From Actinotignum urinale DSM 15805 (lineage in GTDB: Bacteria; Actinomycetota; Actinomycetes; Actinomycetales; Actinomycetaceae): a stretch of 64,000 bases of DNA. Where the stretch lies: NCBI RefSeq assembly GCF_000420445.1, contig NZ_ATUY01000004.1, positions 62,001 through 126,000 on the forward strand. The letters are read 5' to 3'. Numbering within the stretch: the stretch's first letter is position 1; every line of letters begins with the position of its first letter. Positions 51,508-61,349 of this stretch are shown in pieces. The position numbers and the translations under genes were made by a program. The notes beneath the pieces are model-generated. The model did not search any database, was not told where the DNA came from, and was given only the letters and a program-made list of their open reading frames with translations.

Positions 51508-52146
51508 ATTAACAACGAACCATGTGTAAATGATCGCATTCACGTCCCGAAAGTGCGTCTGGTAGGTCCAGGTGGCGAACAGGTCGGTGTTGTGCGTACA
51601 GAAGATGCACTGCGTCTTGCTGTTGAAGCCAACCTTGATTTAGTTGAGGTGGCACCCAATTCCAACCCGCCAGTAGCAAAGCTGATGGACTACGGAAAGT
51701 TTAAATACGAATCCGCACAAAAAGCCCGTGAAGCACGCCGAAACCAGTCCAATGCACAAATCAAGTCCATTCGTATCGGACTCAAAATTGATGAGCATGA
51801 TTACGATACAAAAAAGAATCAGGCACTTCGCTTCCTGAACTCTGGGGATAAAGTGAAGTTCGATTTACGTTTCCGTGGCCGTGAACAGTCCCGCCCAGAA
51901 ATGGGTGTGCGTCTGCTCAAAGGATTAGCAGAAGAACTCGCTGAAGTTTCCACCGTGGAAGCAGCCCCACGTGCTGATGGTCGTAACATGTCCATGGTTT
52001 TGGCGCCCACCCGTCGTAAAACCGAAGCGAAATCGGATCAACGCAGGCGCCGCGAAGCAGAACGCGCACAACGCAAAGCAAAAGCTCAAAAGCGCGCAGA
52101 TGCACAACGCGGAACAGAAACAGGGACAGAAGAACCACAAAACTAG
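51508..52146 (+). CDS. infC: Translation initiation factor IF-3
   Basis: 212 residues from an ATT codon at 51508, with AGAGG 7 nt upstream; [30 protein letters not shown] then matches the family N-terminus. An ATG at 51478 gives ten more residues but has a poor ribosome site. N- and C-domains are joined by the usual helix ([21 protein letters not shown]); the C-domain ends [13 protein letters not shown] 50-residue Lys/Arg/Ala-rich tail follows, common in actinobacterial IF-3. AUU starts let IF-3 limit its own translation. Confidence 0.92.
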   Translation: MNNEPCVNDRIHVPKVRLVGPGGEQVGVVRTEDALRLAVEANLDLVEVAPNSNPPVAKLMDYGKFKYESAQKAREARRNQSNAQIKSIRIGLKIDEHDYDTKKNQALRFLNSGDKVKFDLRFRGREQSRPEMGVRLLKGLAEELAEVSTVEAAPRADGRNMSMVLAPTRRKTEAKSDQRRRREAERAQRKAKAQKRADAQRGTETGTEEPQN

Positions 52147-52215
52147 GGCCCGCGGGAGGTCTATCCGCGCTGGCAAACCAGCAATGCCGTAGGCATAAGA
52201 TAAGGAAAAGAATCA

Positions 52216-52410
52216 ATGGCAAAGATGAAAACGCACTCCGGTGCTAAAAAGCGTTTCCGTGTAACCGGTAGCGGCAAGCTCATGCGTGAACAGCGCAACA
52301 AGCGCCACTTGCTCGAGCACAAGTCCTCACGACGCAAGCGTCGCCTTTCCCGCGACGAAGTCGTTGATAAGGCAAATATCCCAACGGTCAACCGTTTGCT
52401 CGGCCGCTAA
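52216..52410 (+). CDS. rpmI: 50S ribosomal protein L35
   Basis: 64 residues, [31 protein letters not shown]..., the complete L35 pattern. Basic, binds 23S rRNA. Middle gene of infC-rpmI-rplT; AAGGAAAAGAATCA precedes the ATG. A short hairpin GCTGG-CAAA-CCAGC (52169-52182) lies in the gap before it. Confidence 0.97.
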   Translation: MAKMKTHSGAKKRFRVTGSGKLMREQRNKRHLLEHKSSRRKRRLSRDEVVDKANIPTVNRLLGR

Positions 52411-52439
52411 ACCACATTTTTATTTAAAAGGAGAAACAC

Positions 52440-52823
52440 ATGGCACGCGTGAAGCGCTCAGTTAACGCCAAGAAGAAGCGTCGCACAGTACTCGATCGCG
52501 CCTCAGGTTACCGCGGTCAGCGTTCCCGCCTTTACCGTAAGGCGAAGGAACAGGTCACACATTCATTCGTTTACAGCTACCAGGATCGTAAGAAGCGCAA
52601 GAACAACTTCCGCAAGCTCTGGATCCAGCGCATCAACGCTGCTGTTCGCGCAGAAGGCATGACCTACAACCGCTTTATCCAAGGCCTCAACCTCGCAGGA
52701 ATCGAAGTTGATCGCCGTCAGCTCGCCGAAATGGCCGTGAACGACGCCGCAGGCTTCGTCGCAGTTGTTGAAGCAGCCAAGAAGGCCCTTCCCGAAGATG
52801 TGAACGCACCCCGCAACGCCTAG
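52440..52823 (+). CDS. rplT: 50S ribosomal protein L20
   Basis: 127 residues: [38 protein letters not shown], then the globular C-domain ([29 protein letters not shown]). Assembly-initiating 23S rRNA binder and, in Bacillus, repressor of this operon through its leader. AAAGGAG before the ATG. Confidence 0.97.
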   Translation: MARVKRSVNAKKKRRTVLDRASGYRGQRSRLYRKAKEQVTHSFVYSYQDRKKRKNNFRKLWIQRINAAVRAEGMTYNRFIQGLNLAGIEVDRRQLAEMAVNDAAGFVAVVEAAKKALPEDVNAPRNA

Positions 52824-52836
52824 TTCCAGGCGAGGT

Positions 52837-52988
52837 GACGTTACCATTCTCTTGTTTCGGCTCGGAAGCAGGGCGCGCAACAAATTCTCACCTTTAACCG
52901 CGTGAAAGTGGCGTAACGTCACAGTTTCACTTTCACCATAAAGGCGACGTTACGCAAAACCCCTGCTTTTTCACCAAGGCGACGTTAC
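52837..52988. repeat. Four GACGTTAC motifs and an inverted repeat after rplT
   Basis: GACGTTAC at 52837, 52946 and 52981 and its complement GTAACGTC at 52913, three of them within GGCG(A/T)... context. GTGAAAGTG / CACTTTCAC (52902-52936) encloses one copy. Noncoding; role unknown. Confidence 0.65.
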
Positions 52989-53014
52989 CAAAAGTGCAAA
53001 CATCACTAAGGCTT

Positions 53015-53057
53015 AAAGTGCCGGTACAACACATTTCGTGTTGTACCGGCACTTTTC
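53015..53057. terminator. Long hairpin terminator of the rplT operon
   Basis: Perfect 18-bp arms (AAAGTGCCGGTACAACAC and its complement) around ATTTC, ending ACTTTTCG. Works in either direction; it closes the ribosomal-protein transcript before the methyltransferase gene. Confidence 0.85.
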
Positions 53058-53102
53058 GCTCTCCGTTTCGCCACCGCCAGCTTCAGCAGTTAGGATATAC
53101 CT

Positions 53103-53954
53103 ATGAAAGCCACACCTGCCTCGAAACTTCACCTTGACCGCGCCGTTCGCCTGCATGAACGCAAGCAACGCGAAAAATTCCAGCAAACCCTTGTTGAAGG
53201 CCCCCAGGCAGTTCGCGAACTCCTCGTCCACCAGCCCCGGCTCGTCCGCGACGTGTACTTCACCAAAGCAACACTTATTTCTCACCCCGAACTGCGCACA
53301 CTCGTCGAAAAAACAGACGTCTATCACCACCCGGTGAACGCGGACGAAATTCGCGAATTGTCGCAAGATGCGCGCGGTATCGTCGCCGTTATTAATATTC
53401 CTCAACCACCGCGAAAGGCGCGCGTCCTAGAAGGCGCCAACCTCGTTATTGCTACCGCAAACGTGCAAGATCCCGGAAACGTCGGGTCAATTATTCGCGT
53501 AGCCGACGCTGCCGGTGCCGACGCCGTGCTGCTAGGGAAGGGGAGTGCGGAATTGTGGGCGCCAAAGGTTATTCGTTCAACAGCCGGCTCAATTTTCCAT
53601 CTGCCTGTGTGTGACAACGTGAACGTCGGAAAAATCGATGCAGATATGGAAAGTTTCGGGTTACAGTATCTTGCGGCGGATGCGGGTGGCGACTGGGATT
53701 TCGCAACCCTCGTGGACAGCGCGAATGAGGAAACGTACCTCGGGGTTCCCGGCGAAGGGCCAAACCTCACCGAACCTACCTGCTGGATTGTGGGGAACGA
53801 AGCCCACGGTTTCGATGACGTCGATATTAGCGTGGATGCCGTAGTGTCCATCCCGATTTACGGGAAAGCGGAATCCTATAATGTTGCCACCGCGGCATCA
53901 TTATTATTAACGACGACGGCGATGTTGCAACGCAAAAAACACGCAGGTAATTAA
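53103..53954 (+). CDS. TrmH/SpoU-type RNA 2'-O-methyltransferase
   Basis: 283 residues. An N-terminal substrate-binding domain (HERKQREKFQQTLVEGPQAVRELL) and a SPOUT domain with NVQDPGNVGSIIRVADAAGADAVLLG, CWIVGNEAHGF and IPIYGKAESYNVATAASLLL, the three SpoU motifs. Methylates a ribose in rRNA (or tRNA); the position cannot be told from sequence. Gene order rplT-spoU-pheST is standard in actinobacteria. Confidence 0.93.
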   Translation: MKATPASKLHLDRAVRLHERKQREKFQQTLVEGPQAVRELLVHQPRLVRDVYFTKATLISHPELRTLVEKTDVYHHPVNADEIRELSQDARGIVAVINIPQPPRKARVLEGANLVIATANVQDPGNVGSIIRVADAAGADAVLLGKGSAELWAPKVIRSTAGSIFHLPVCDNVNVGKIDADMESFGLQYLAADAGGDWDFATLVDSANEETYLGVPGEGPNLTEPTCWIVGNEAHGFDDVDISVDAVVSIPIYGKAESYNVATAASLLLTTTAMLQRKKHAGN

Positions 53955-54080
53955 ACAATTCTTTTGCCGGTGGCGAGCTTTTTAGTTTACACCTCATTCG
54001 ACGGCGCGTAAGGAAGGGTTCGACAGATGAGTGCCCTATTGACGTGTAAACAATAAAGTAGGGATGGAAAAGTTCAATGT

Positions 54081-54120
54081 TTGTGGGGTCAAGGATGGTG
54101 TTTCATCCCTGACCCCACAA
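54081..54120. terminator. Bidirectional terminator between convergent genes
   Basis: TTGTGGGGTCA-AGGATG pairs with CATCCCTGACCCCACAA around GTGTTT, with one bulge. It separates the plus-strand methyltransferase gene from minus-strand uxaC. The rest of 53955-54140 holds nothing recognisable. Confidence 0.85.
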
Positions 54121-54140
54121 AGCACTAGGCGACATTATCC

Positions 54141-55565
54141 TTAGTTCAACTTGAATGCTGTGGAAGGAATCGTCGTCACAAGAGCTTCGGCGATTTCTTG
54201 GGCTTCATCCAGAGCCAAACGATGTTCGGCAACAAGGCGAGCCAAATACACGGCATCCATACGGCGTGCCACATCGTGGCGGGCAGGAATGGAAGCGAAG
54301 GCGCGAGTATCATCAATGAAACCGGAGGTCTTGTAGAAGGTTCCGTACGGCGTAACCTGTTCACGGTAACGGCGCATTGCATCAGGTTCATCAAGGAACC
54401 ACCACGGGGCGCCCACGAAAACACTGGGGTAGTAGCCGGCAAGCGGGCCAAGTTCACGCTGGAATACGTCCTGATCCATGGTGAACAGAACAGTCTGGAA
54501 GTTCTCGTGATTACCGTATTCCGTCAGCATCGGCTGAAGAGCTGCCGTGAATTCGGTTGCCATGGGAACGTCGCCACCAACATCGGCACCGAGGCGGGCA
54601 AACGCTGCTTCGTCGTGATTACGGAAAACAGCGGGATGGAGGGTCATCACCAAACCATCTTCACACGCCAAACGAGCCTGGTCATTGAGCATATGGCGAC
54701 GCAAACGATCGCCGTCCTCAACGCTAATCTTGCCCGCGAGCGCCTGCTGATACAAATCTGCCGCTTCACGGTCGCTCAAACGGGCCGTTCCAGCGTCGCG
54801 ATGCGAATGATCTGAAGAAACAGCGCCATTTTTCTTGAAGAAACGGCGGATCTTGCGCATAGCCTCAACATGTCCTTCATAGGTGGAGACATCTTGATCG
54901 GCTGCTTCGCCAAGCTTTTCGGTGAGCGCCTTGAAACCTGGGCGTGCGGGTTCAATGTAGGCATCCGGACGGAAGGTCGGAATTACTTTGCCGTCCCATG
55001 TGGGATCCTCGTTGAGTTGCTTGTGGTAGCGCAAATCGGATGCGGGATCATCTGTGGTGGCAAGAAGGCTAATGTTGAAACGCTTGTAGAGAGCACGAGG
55101 CTTAAAAGCGTCCGTTTTGAGCTGTTCGTTGATAATGTCGTAAATTTCGTCCGCGGTTTCTTCCGAGGGGCGAATATCGACACCGAAAACATCAACAAAT
55201 TCGGAGGTGAACCAGAATTGGACGGCTGTTCCGCGGAAAGCCCACCAGTTCTTGCAGAAAAGACGCCATGCGTTACGGGACTGTTCTTCAGTCATGGGGG
55301 TGCCCACGGGGACACCGAGATCTGCTAAATCAACGCGTGCGGTTCCATGAAGAATACGGTTGGTGTAATGATCGGGCGTGAGGAGCATGCTGACGGGATC
55401 GTTGAAAGGAATATCTTCAGCAAGCCATTCGGGTGGCACATGTCCATGTGGAGAAATAATCGGGTGTTGGTTCGCTGCTGCGAAGAGTTCACGTGCAATT
55501 CCGCGTACCTTTTCATCAGCGGGGAAAAGGCGATCGGGGTGCAGTTCGAGTTTCTTTTTCGTCAT
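54141..55565 (-). CDS. uxaC: Glucuronate isomerase
   Basis: 474 residues from MTKKKLELHPDRLFPADEKVRGIARELF; CAGGAGATTCA upstream. Amidohydrolase-fold isomerase: the N-terminal PIISPHGHVPPEWL holds the metal-binding HxH, LLATTDDPASDLRYH and the C-terminal YPSVFVGAPWWFLDEPDAMRRYREQ are family hallmarks. Converts D-glucuronate to D-fructuronate. It is an isolated metabolic gene inserted on the minus strand between the methyltransferase and pheS; no other uronate genes are nearby. Confidence 0.92.
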   Translation of the reverse strand: MTKKKLELHPDRLFPADEKVRGIARELFAAANQHPIISPHGHVPPEWLAEDIPFNDPVSMLLTPDHYTNRILHGTARVDLADLGVPVGTPMTEEQSRNAWRLFCKNWWAFRGTAVQFWFTSEFVDVFGVDIRPSEETADEIYDIINEQLKTDAFKPRALYKRFNISLLATTDDPASDLRYHKQLNEDPTWDGKVIPTFRPDAYIEPARPGFKALTEKLGEAADQDVSTYEGHVEAMRKIRRFFKKNGAVSSDHSHRDAGTARLSDREAADLYQQALAGKISVEDGDRLRRHMLNDQARLACEDGLVMTLHPAVFRNHDEAAFARLGADVGGDVPMATEFTAALQPMLTEYGNHENFQTVLFTMDQDVFQRELGPLAGYYPSVFVGAPWWFLDEPDAMRRYREQVTPYGTFYKTSGFIDDTRAFASIPARHDVARRMDAVYLARLVAEHRLALDEAQEIAEALVTTIPSTAFKLN

Positions 55566-55652
55566 TGAATCTCCTGACCATCGTGGTGGGTAGAGATGAT
55601 ATTGAATCATCCGTTACTACGGTATCTCATGAGAGGCAAATACTCTAAGACA

Positions 55653-55690
55653 TTTCGTGAATAGTGGAGCGCGTGCCATCGCTCACGAAA
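55653..55690. promoter_or_regulatory. Inverted repeat between uxaC and pheS
   Basis: Perfect 8-bp arms TTTCGTGA / TCACGAAA with a 22-nt spacer, in the divergent promoter region. Could be an operator for uxaC or a leader hairpin of pheST. No T-box or Phe-rich leader peptide was seen. Confidence 0.45.
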
Positions 55691-55761
55691 CGCTGTGGAC
55701 GAGTATGTAGAAAGAACGACGAATGACTAGAATTAGTATGGTTATTGACAGAAAGGTAGCT

Positions 55762-56850
55762 ATGTCTGAACAGCTGAGCCCTCTCGACGAAGAAGGCATC
55801 CGCCACGCAGTCACCAGCGCGCAAGCAGCTTTCGCCGCTGCAACCACACGTGAGGAACTGAAAGAGGCGCGACTCGCCCACAGTGGCGTTGAGGCACCCA
55901 TTACCCAAGCAAATACTCTTATTCGAACACTGGCGAAAGAAGAAAAGCCAGTTGCTGGAAAACTGATGGGTGCGGCACGTAAAGCCATTACGAAAGCACT
56001 AGAAGAAGCAACTGCCCGGATTGACGCCGAAACAGAAGCGGCGGCCATTGCGAGCGAACGCGTGGACGTTACCTTTCCCACACGTTCCACCCCCGTGGGG
56101 GCGCGCCACCCGTTAACGGTTCTCGTCGAAGATATTGCTGATTTCTTTGTATCGATGGGATGGGATATTGCGGAAGGCCCGGAAGTCGAACACGAATGGT
56201 TTAATTTCGATTCTTTGAACTTTGGCCCAGACCATCCGGCCCGCCAAATGCAGGATTCCTTCTATGTTGAGGGCGTTCAAAATAACGACGGCACCGTGGA
56301 AAAGCACAAGAACCTGATGTTGCGCACCCACACTTCGCCCGTCCAGTCTCACACAATGCTCGCTTCGGGTGCGCCTCTCTATATTGCCTGCCCCGGTAAA
56401 GTGTTCCGCACCGATGCCTTGGATGCTACGCACACCCCGGTGTTTCACCAGGTTGAAGGCTTAGCCGTCGATAAGGGCCTAACCATGGCACATTTGAAGG
56501 GCACATTGGATCATTTCGCCCGCCACATGTTCGGGCCGGAAGCAAAAACACGGCTTCGCCCCAGCTTCTTCCCCTTCACGGAACCCAGTGCAGAAATGGA
56601 TTTGTGGTTCCCGCAGAAGAAAGGCGGGCCAGGCTGGATTGAATGGGGTGGCTGCGGAATGGTTAACCCCGAAGTTCTGCGCAATAACGGTATTGACCCG
56701 AATGTATACACTGGTTTCGCTTTTGGTATGGGAATTGAACGTACCCTCATGTTGCGCAACTCAATTGCCGATATGCGTGACATGGTTGAGGGCGATGTTC
56801 GTTTCTCCCAGCAGTTCGGAACAACCGGAAGGGGCATCTCATGCCGTTAA
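55762..56850 (+). CDS. pheS: Phenylalanine-tRNA ligase alpha subunit
   Basis: 362 residues from [28 protein letters not shown] before the ATG. An N-terminal coiled coil for tRNA, then class II catalytic core: [64 protein letters not shown], and motif 3 [13 protein letters not shown]. Charges tRNA-Phe with PheT. The stop overlaps pheT by 10 bp. Confidence 0.97.
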   Translation: MSEQLSPLDEEGIRHAVTSAQAAFAAATTREELKEARLAHSGVEAPITQANTLIRTLAKEEKPVAGKLMGAARKAITKALEEATARIDAETEAAAIASERVDVTFPTRSTPVGARHPLTVLVEDIADFFVSMGWDIAEGPEVEHEWFNFDSLNFGPDHPARQMQDSFYVEGVQNNDGTVEKHKNLMLRTHTSPVQSHTMLASGAPLYIACPGKVFRTDALDATHTPVFHQVEGLAVDKGLTMAHLKGTLDHFARHMFGPEAKTRLRPSFFPFTEPSAEMDLWFPQKKGGPGWIEWGGCGMVNPEVLRNNGIDPNVYTGFAFGMGIERTLMLRNSIADMRDMVEGDVRFSQQFGTTGRGISCR

Positions 56851-59390
56851 TTTCTATGGATTGGCTGGGCACCCATGTTGAACTGCCCGATGATTTGACG
56901 GCCGCGCAGCTCGCCGCGGACCTTGTGAAAGTCGGTCTTGAGGAAGAAGAAATCCACTCTGGCCCGATTACCGGCCCACTTGTTGTCGGAAAAGTTCTCA
57001 CCCGTGAAGCCAAAGAGCAAAGTAACGGGAAAGTTATTAACTATTGCCGTGTGGATGTTGGGCAGTACAACGATAAACCGGGAACAGGTAAGGAACCCAG
57101 CGCCTTTCCCAGCCGTGGAATCATTTGTGGAGCACATAATTTCGAGGCGGGAGATTACGTCGTCGTCGCGCTTCCAGGCGCTATTCTTCCTGGCGGTTTC
57201 GCTATTGCCGCTCGCAAAACATACGGACATATTTCGGACGGAATGATGTGTTCGGGGCGCGAACTCGGTATTAGTGAGGAGGCCGACGGCATTATTGTTC
57301 TCGACCCGGAAACGGTTCCCGAGCTTGGAACCCCGGCGTTCAAACTTCTCGGTATCCCCGAAGAAACGCTGGAAATCAATATTACCCCGGATCGTGGCTA
57401 CTGCTTCTCCATGCGCGGTGTTGCCCGCGAATACCATCATTCTACGGGAGCAAAATTCACTGATCGAGCGCTTGTTGAAGGCTTGCCGAAAGCCACAGCG
57501 GATGGTTTCCCCGTTTCCGTTGACGATAACGCCCCGATTCACGGCAAGCCCGGTTGTGATCTTTTCGTGACGCGCATTGTGCGCGGGGTGGATCCGAATG
57601 TTGCGTCCCCGAAGTGGATGAGGGATCGGCTCACCCAGTCCGGTATGCGCCCGATTTCTTTGGCGGTGGACGCCACAAATTACGTCATGTTGGATCTTGG
57701 CCAACCGCTCCACGCCTATGATTTGGATCAGATGCGAGGCGGAATCGTTGTTCGTCGCGCTACGGAAAGTGAAAAACTTGTCACCTTGGATGATGTGGAA
57801 CGTAATCTTCACCCCGAAGATCTTCTTATTACCGACGACGGCGGAGCGCGCGTTCTCGGTTTGGCTGGTGTGATGGGTGGTGCGTCCACGGAGATTACGG
57901 ACGCAACCGTCAATGTTCTTATTGAAGCAGCCCATTTCGATCCCGTCAGTATTGCACGCACTGCACACCGGCACCGTTTGCCTTCGGAGGCCTCCAAGCG
58001 TTTTGAGCGCGGGGTTGATCCGGCTGTTGCCGAAGTTGCCGCCCAGCGCGTCGTCGATATTCTTGTCGAATATGGTGGTGGGCAGGCCGGGGAAGAGGTC
58101 GGTATTTTCGGGGAGGTTCATGAGCTTCCCGCCGTAGAATTCCCCGTCTCTGAAGTTGCGCGCCTGGCAGGCTTGGATCTTGAAGCTACGCGCATCCAGG
58201 CGATTCTTGAAGATATTGGTTGTAGTGTTGAAACGCATGGGGATGCGGATAAGAATGCCGTGTGGACGGTTCAGCCTCCAACATGGCGTCCGGATTTGGT
58301 TGCGCCAGCCCATTTTGTTGAAGAAGTTGCGCGCCTTGTTGGTTACGACGAAATCCCCAGCATTGTGCCATCTTCCCCGGCCGGCCACGGTTTAACTTTC
58401 GTGCAGCGCCAACGCCGCGATTTTTCCCGCACTCTTGCGGAAATCGGTTGGGTTCAGGTGATTACCTATCCGTTCGTGTGCAAAAAAACTTTCGACGCTC
58501 AAGGTTTTGGAGCTGAGGATATACGACGGACAACAATTCGTCTCGTTAACCCGCTTCAAGATGATGTAGCGTTGTTGCGCACGAGCCTTTTGGACACGCT
58601 CATGGCATCTGCGTCCATGAATGTGAAGCGTGGAAATCCTTGTGTTGCGTTATATGAAACCGGGCATGTTGTGCGTCCGAGCGGAATTGTCAGTAGCGAT
58701 ATTCCTCCGGCAGGTGCACGCCCAGATGAGGATGCTATTTCTGGCTTGAAGGGGGCAATTCCAGATCAGCCCTACCATGTGGCTGGTGTTGCGTGTGGGG
58801 CTGTCACCCAAACACAGGCGGGTATTGAGCCACTTTCTTGGGATTGGCGTGACGCTATCCAGGCGGCCAAACAGGTTGTGGAATTGACGGCGGTTGCTAG
58901 CGTCCAGGCCGCAGATATTGCGCCTTGGCATCCGGGGCGTTGCGCAGCAATTCTTGCCAATGGCAAGGTTGTTGGTTATGCGGGCGAATTGGCGCCAGCG
59001 GTGTGCCGTGCCTTTGAAATTCCAGCGCGAAGCGTTGCTTTCGAAATCGATACAGATAAATTGGCGGAACTCTCCACCGGCACACCCATGGCGGTTCAAC
59101 CCGTCTACACAACACCGCCGGCTAAGGAAGATTTTGCCTTTATTGTGGACGAAAAAGTTACCGTTCACGAAGCTGAAGTTGTTATTCGCCAGGCTGTGAA
59201 GCACGGTATTGAAGAGGTACGTCTTTTCGATGTCTACACGGGCGATCAAATTGAGGATGGCAAAAAGTCCCTTGCTTTCGCTGTCCGTTTCCGTGATGAT
59301 CACACGCTGAACGCCGGAGAAACCGCGGCTTTGCGTAAAAAGATCGTGAAAGCTATGGCGAAACGCCTGAAGGCCGAGCTCCGCGCCTAG
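56841..59390 (+). CDS. pheT: Phenylalanine-tRNA ligase beta subunit
   Basis: 849 residues. Domains in order: N-terminal PheRS-beta with tRNA-binding (EMAP/OB) fold ([30 protein letters not shown]), B3/B4 editing domain ([36 protein letters not shown]), B5, catalytic-like core, and the FDX-ACB anticodon-binding domain at the C-terminus ([20 protein letters not shown]...). Forms the (alpha-beta)2 enzyme. Followed by a long hairpin terminator. Confidence 0.97.
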   Translation: MPLISMDWLGTHVELPDDLTAAQLAADLVKVGLEEEEIHSGPITGPLVVGKVLTREAKEQSNGKVINYCRVDVGQYNDKPGTGKEPSAFPSRGIICGAHNFEAGDYVVVALPGAILPGGFAIAARKTYGHISDGMMCSGRELGISEEADGIIVLDPETVPELGTPAFKLLGIPEETLEINITPDRGYCFSMRGVAREYHHSTGAKFTDRALVEGLPKATADGFPVSVDDNAPIHGKPGCDLFVTRIVRGVDPNVASPKWMRDRLTQSGMRPISLAVDATNYVMLDLGQPLHAYDLDQMRGGIVVRRATESEKLVTLDDVERNLHPEDLLITDDGGARVLGLAGVMGGASTEITDATVNVLIEAAHFDPVSIARTAHRHRLPSEASKRFERGVDPAVAEVAAQRVVDILVEYGGGQAGEEVGIFGEVHELPAVEFPVSEVARLAGLDLEATRIQAILEDIGCSVETHGDADKNAVWTVQPPTWRPDLVAPAHFVEEVARLVGYDEIPSIVPSSPAGHGLTFVQRQRRDFSRTLAEIGWVQVITYPFVCKKTFDAQGFGAEDIRRTTIRLVNPLQDDVALLRTSLLDTLMASASMNVKRGNPCVALYETGHVVRPSGIVSSDIPPAGARPDEDAISGLKGAIPDQPYHVAGVACGAVTQTQAGIEPLSWDWRDAIQAAKQVVELTAVASVQAADIAPWHPGRCAAILANGKVVGYAGELAPAVCRAFEIPARSVAFEIDTDKLAELSTGTPMAVQPVYTTPPAKEDFAFIVDEKVTVHEAEVVIRQAVKHGIEEVRLFDVYTGDQIEDGKKSLAFAVRFRDDHTLNAGETAALRKKIVKAMAKRLKAELRA

Positions 59391-59474
59391 GCAATGCCTT
59401 GCGGGAAGTTTAGTCCGCTTGTGCACAACGCCTGGGAGGCCGGGTTCCGCCGATTAACCAAACCTAGTGCTGTC

Positions 59475-59516
59475 ATCCTTCGACTTCGACGGCTTTTGCC
59501 GTTGAAGTCGAAGGAT
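59475..59516. terminator. Terminator of pheST
   Basis: 19-bp arms (ATCCTTCGACTTCGACGGC and near-complement, one mismatch) around TTTT. Very stable; at the left edge of the low-GC insertion carrying the dehydrogenase gene. Confidence 0.85.
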
Positions 59517-59624
59517 CTGGCCTATATTTGACCTAGTCATTGCAAAATAAAACCTACATGAAAGACAAATATTCTCAAAACAGGGTATGATATAAAGAAG
59601 TAATTATTTAAAGGGAGGAAAAAT

Positions 59625-60383
59625 ATGAGATTTGAAAACAAAGTTTTAGTAATTACCGGAGCTTCTTCAGGAGTTGGTAGAGCTGCAAGCGTGATGGCTG
59701 CAAAAGAAGGTGCAAAGGTATATGCAGTTGCTAGAAGAGCAGAAAGACTACTTTCTCTCGCTGACGAAGTGAAGTCTCTAGGTTGCAAGGGGGAAATCGT
59801 ACCTGTAACTTGCGACATTTCTAAAAAAGAAGACGTGGATAGACTTTTTGAAAAAGTTAAAAATGAAAATGCTAAGCTTGACGTCCTTATTGCAAATGCG
59901 GGTGTAATGGATAAATTCGAACCTGTTACAAGCTGCACAGAAGAAAATTTGAATTGGATTTTCGACATCAATGTAAAGGGATCATTTAGACTTTTCAAAG
60001 CCGCTATCCCAGTTATGAAAGATGGCGGCGCAATCGTGGCTACCACTTCAATCGCAGGCATAAGAGGCGGCAAGGCTGGTGTGGCTTACACCATGTCAAA
60101 GAGTGCAATCCACGGTCTTGTGAGAAACACTGCTGCAATGTATGCAAACGACAAGATTCGTTGCAACGCTGTAGCTCCTGGTGGAATCGCAACTGAAATC
60201 ATGGAAAACTTCGCCGATGTGGACGAAAAGGGAATGGAAGTTGTTATGAGAGGTCCAAAGCTTGACAAGATGGTTGCAACTGCTGAAGAGATCGCTTCAA
60301 ACTTACTCTTCCTTGCATCTGACCAAGCGTCAAACATCACTGGACAAATTTTGGTATCAGACGGCGGACTTACAAATATGTAA
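59625..60383 (+). CDS. Short-chain dehydrogenase/reductase
   Basis: 252 residues, AAAGGGAGG ribosome site. Rossmann TGASSGVGRAA (about 11-21), NAGV, catalytic Ser in STTSIAG (TTSIAG), Tyr/Lys in YTMSK, and the cofactor loop PGGIATEIM. Arg residues after beta-2 (ARRAERL) suggest NADPH. Substrate unknown. Codon use (AGA, AAA, TTA; low GC) is unlike its neighbours and like Clostridia/Tissierellia, and it carries its own terminator, so it is a recent single-gene acquisition. Confidence 0.92.
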   Translation: MRFENKVLVITGASSGVGRAASVMAAKEGAKVYAVARRAERLLSLADEVKSLGCKGEIVPVTCDISKKEDVDRLFEKVKNENAKLDVLIANAGVMDKFEPVTSCTEENLNWIFDINVKGSFRLFKAAIPVMKDGGAIVATTSIAGIRGGKAGVAYTMSKSAIHGLVRNTAAMYANDKIRCNAVAPGGIATEIMENFADVDEKGMEVVMRGPKLDKMVATAEEIASNLLFLASDQASNITGQILVSDGGLTNM

Positions 60384-60393
60384 ACAATATTTT

Positions 60394-60425
60394 GAGGGCT
60401 TGTTATTTAACAAGCCCTCTTTTTA
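60394..60425 (+). terminator. Terminator of the dehydrogenase gene
   Basis: Perfect 11-bp arms GAGGGCTTGTT / AACAAGCCCTC around ATTT, followed by TTTTTA. Low-GC context like the gene it follows. Confidence 0.9.
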
Positions 60426-60504
60426 TTTTAAATATTAATTTCGCATATACATATTATTTTGAAATCATCAATGTTTGACCCGACAGGGTTATACCCGTTC
60501 GCAG

Positions 60505-60568
60505 CCTAGCCGAAATCTTTGATTTCGGCTAGGGCTCGTGCATAGCAAGGATCTTTAAGATCCTTTTT
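60505..60568. terminator. Two hairpins at the right edge of the insertion
   Basis: 60505-60533: perfect 13-bp arms CCTAGCCGAAATC / GATTTCGGCTAGG around TTT. 60547-60568: 8-bp arms AAGGATCT / AGATCCTT followed by TTTTTCT, a plain terminator. They lie upstream of coaE in host-like sequence; the rest of 60569-60673 holds no gene. Confidence 0.7.
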
Positions 60569-60673
60569 CTTATCAAGCACCACACCCAATAAGCCACACG
60601 ATACTTCTCCAAGTAACAATATATCCGGCGTATCCTGCGGTTACGCCACCCAAGAAACCGTACGATAATATCT

Positions 60674-61336
60674 ATGAGCACCGACCCCGTAACCTTCACC
60701 TCAGGAAAAGCCCACGCAACACTGCTTCACCCCTGGCACGCTCCAGATAACCGTGCACTGTGGGTAGGCCTATCCGGAGGTATTGGCGCAGGCAAGTCCA
60801 CCGTCGCACAGTTTTTTGTTGAACGCGGTGCCGTCGTCGCAGATGCGGACACTATATCACGGGAGATTGTGGAACCTGGAGGAGAAGGGCTACTCGCTAT
60901 TACACCATATTTTCCTGAAGCGATACGAGACAACGGGACACTGGACCGCGCCTACCTCGCGCACACAGTTTTTTCCCAACCCGAACAACGCGAACTTCTC
61001 GAATCGCTCCTTCACCCCATTATTCGAAGAAAAGCGGAGGAGATTTTACGAACAGCGCAACCCGGCGAGCTCGCCGTCTACGATATTCCGCTTCTCCTCG
61101 AAACACACTCACAGTCCATGTTCGATTGCATAGTGATGATCGGGGCACCGATGCGTGAACGCATTGCGCGCCTCACCGGCAATCGTTGCATATCAGAACA
61201 AAGCGCGCGGGCACGTATTGAGGCACAGGTCGATGATGAAGAACGTAAGCGAGTGGCGAACTGGTGGATATGGAATGCCGGAACGTCTTCCGACCTCAAC
61301 CACATCTTGAGTAAAATGTATCAAAACCTCTTTTAG
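60674..61336 (+). CDS. coaE: Dephospho-CoA kinase
   Basis: 220 residues. P-loop GLSGGIGAGKSTVAQFFVERGAVVADADTISREIV, LLESLLHPIIRRKAEE, YDIPLLLETHSQSMFD and RLTGNRCISEQSARARIEAQ are the CoaE hallmarks. Last step of coenzyme A synthesis. A 25-residue N-terminal extension precedes the usual start. The uvrB gene downstream, after the permease, matches common actinobacterial order coaE-uvrB. Confidence 0.95.
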   Translation: MSTDPVTFTSGKAHATLLHPWHAPDNRALWVGLSGGIGAGKSTVAQFFVERGAVVADADTISREIVEPGGEGLLAITPYFPEAIRDNGTLDRAYLAHTVFSQPEQRELLESLLHPIIRRKAEEILRTAQPGELAVYDIPLLLETHSQSMFDCIVMIGAPMRERIARLTGNRCISEQSARARIEAQVDDEERKRVANWWIWNAGTSSDLNHILSKMYQNLF

Positions 61337-61349
61337 TTAAGGAAAATTC

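Noticed and set aside
56847-58388. Open frame of 513 codons antisense to pheT
   Set aside because: It lies fully inside the unmistakable pheT gene, has no ribosome site and no domain; a by-product of codon bias.
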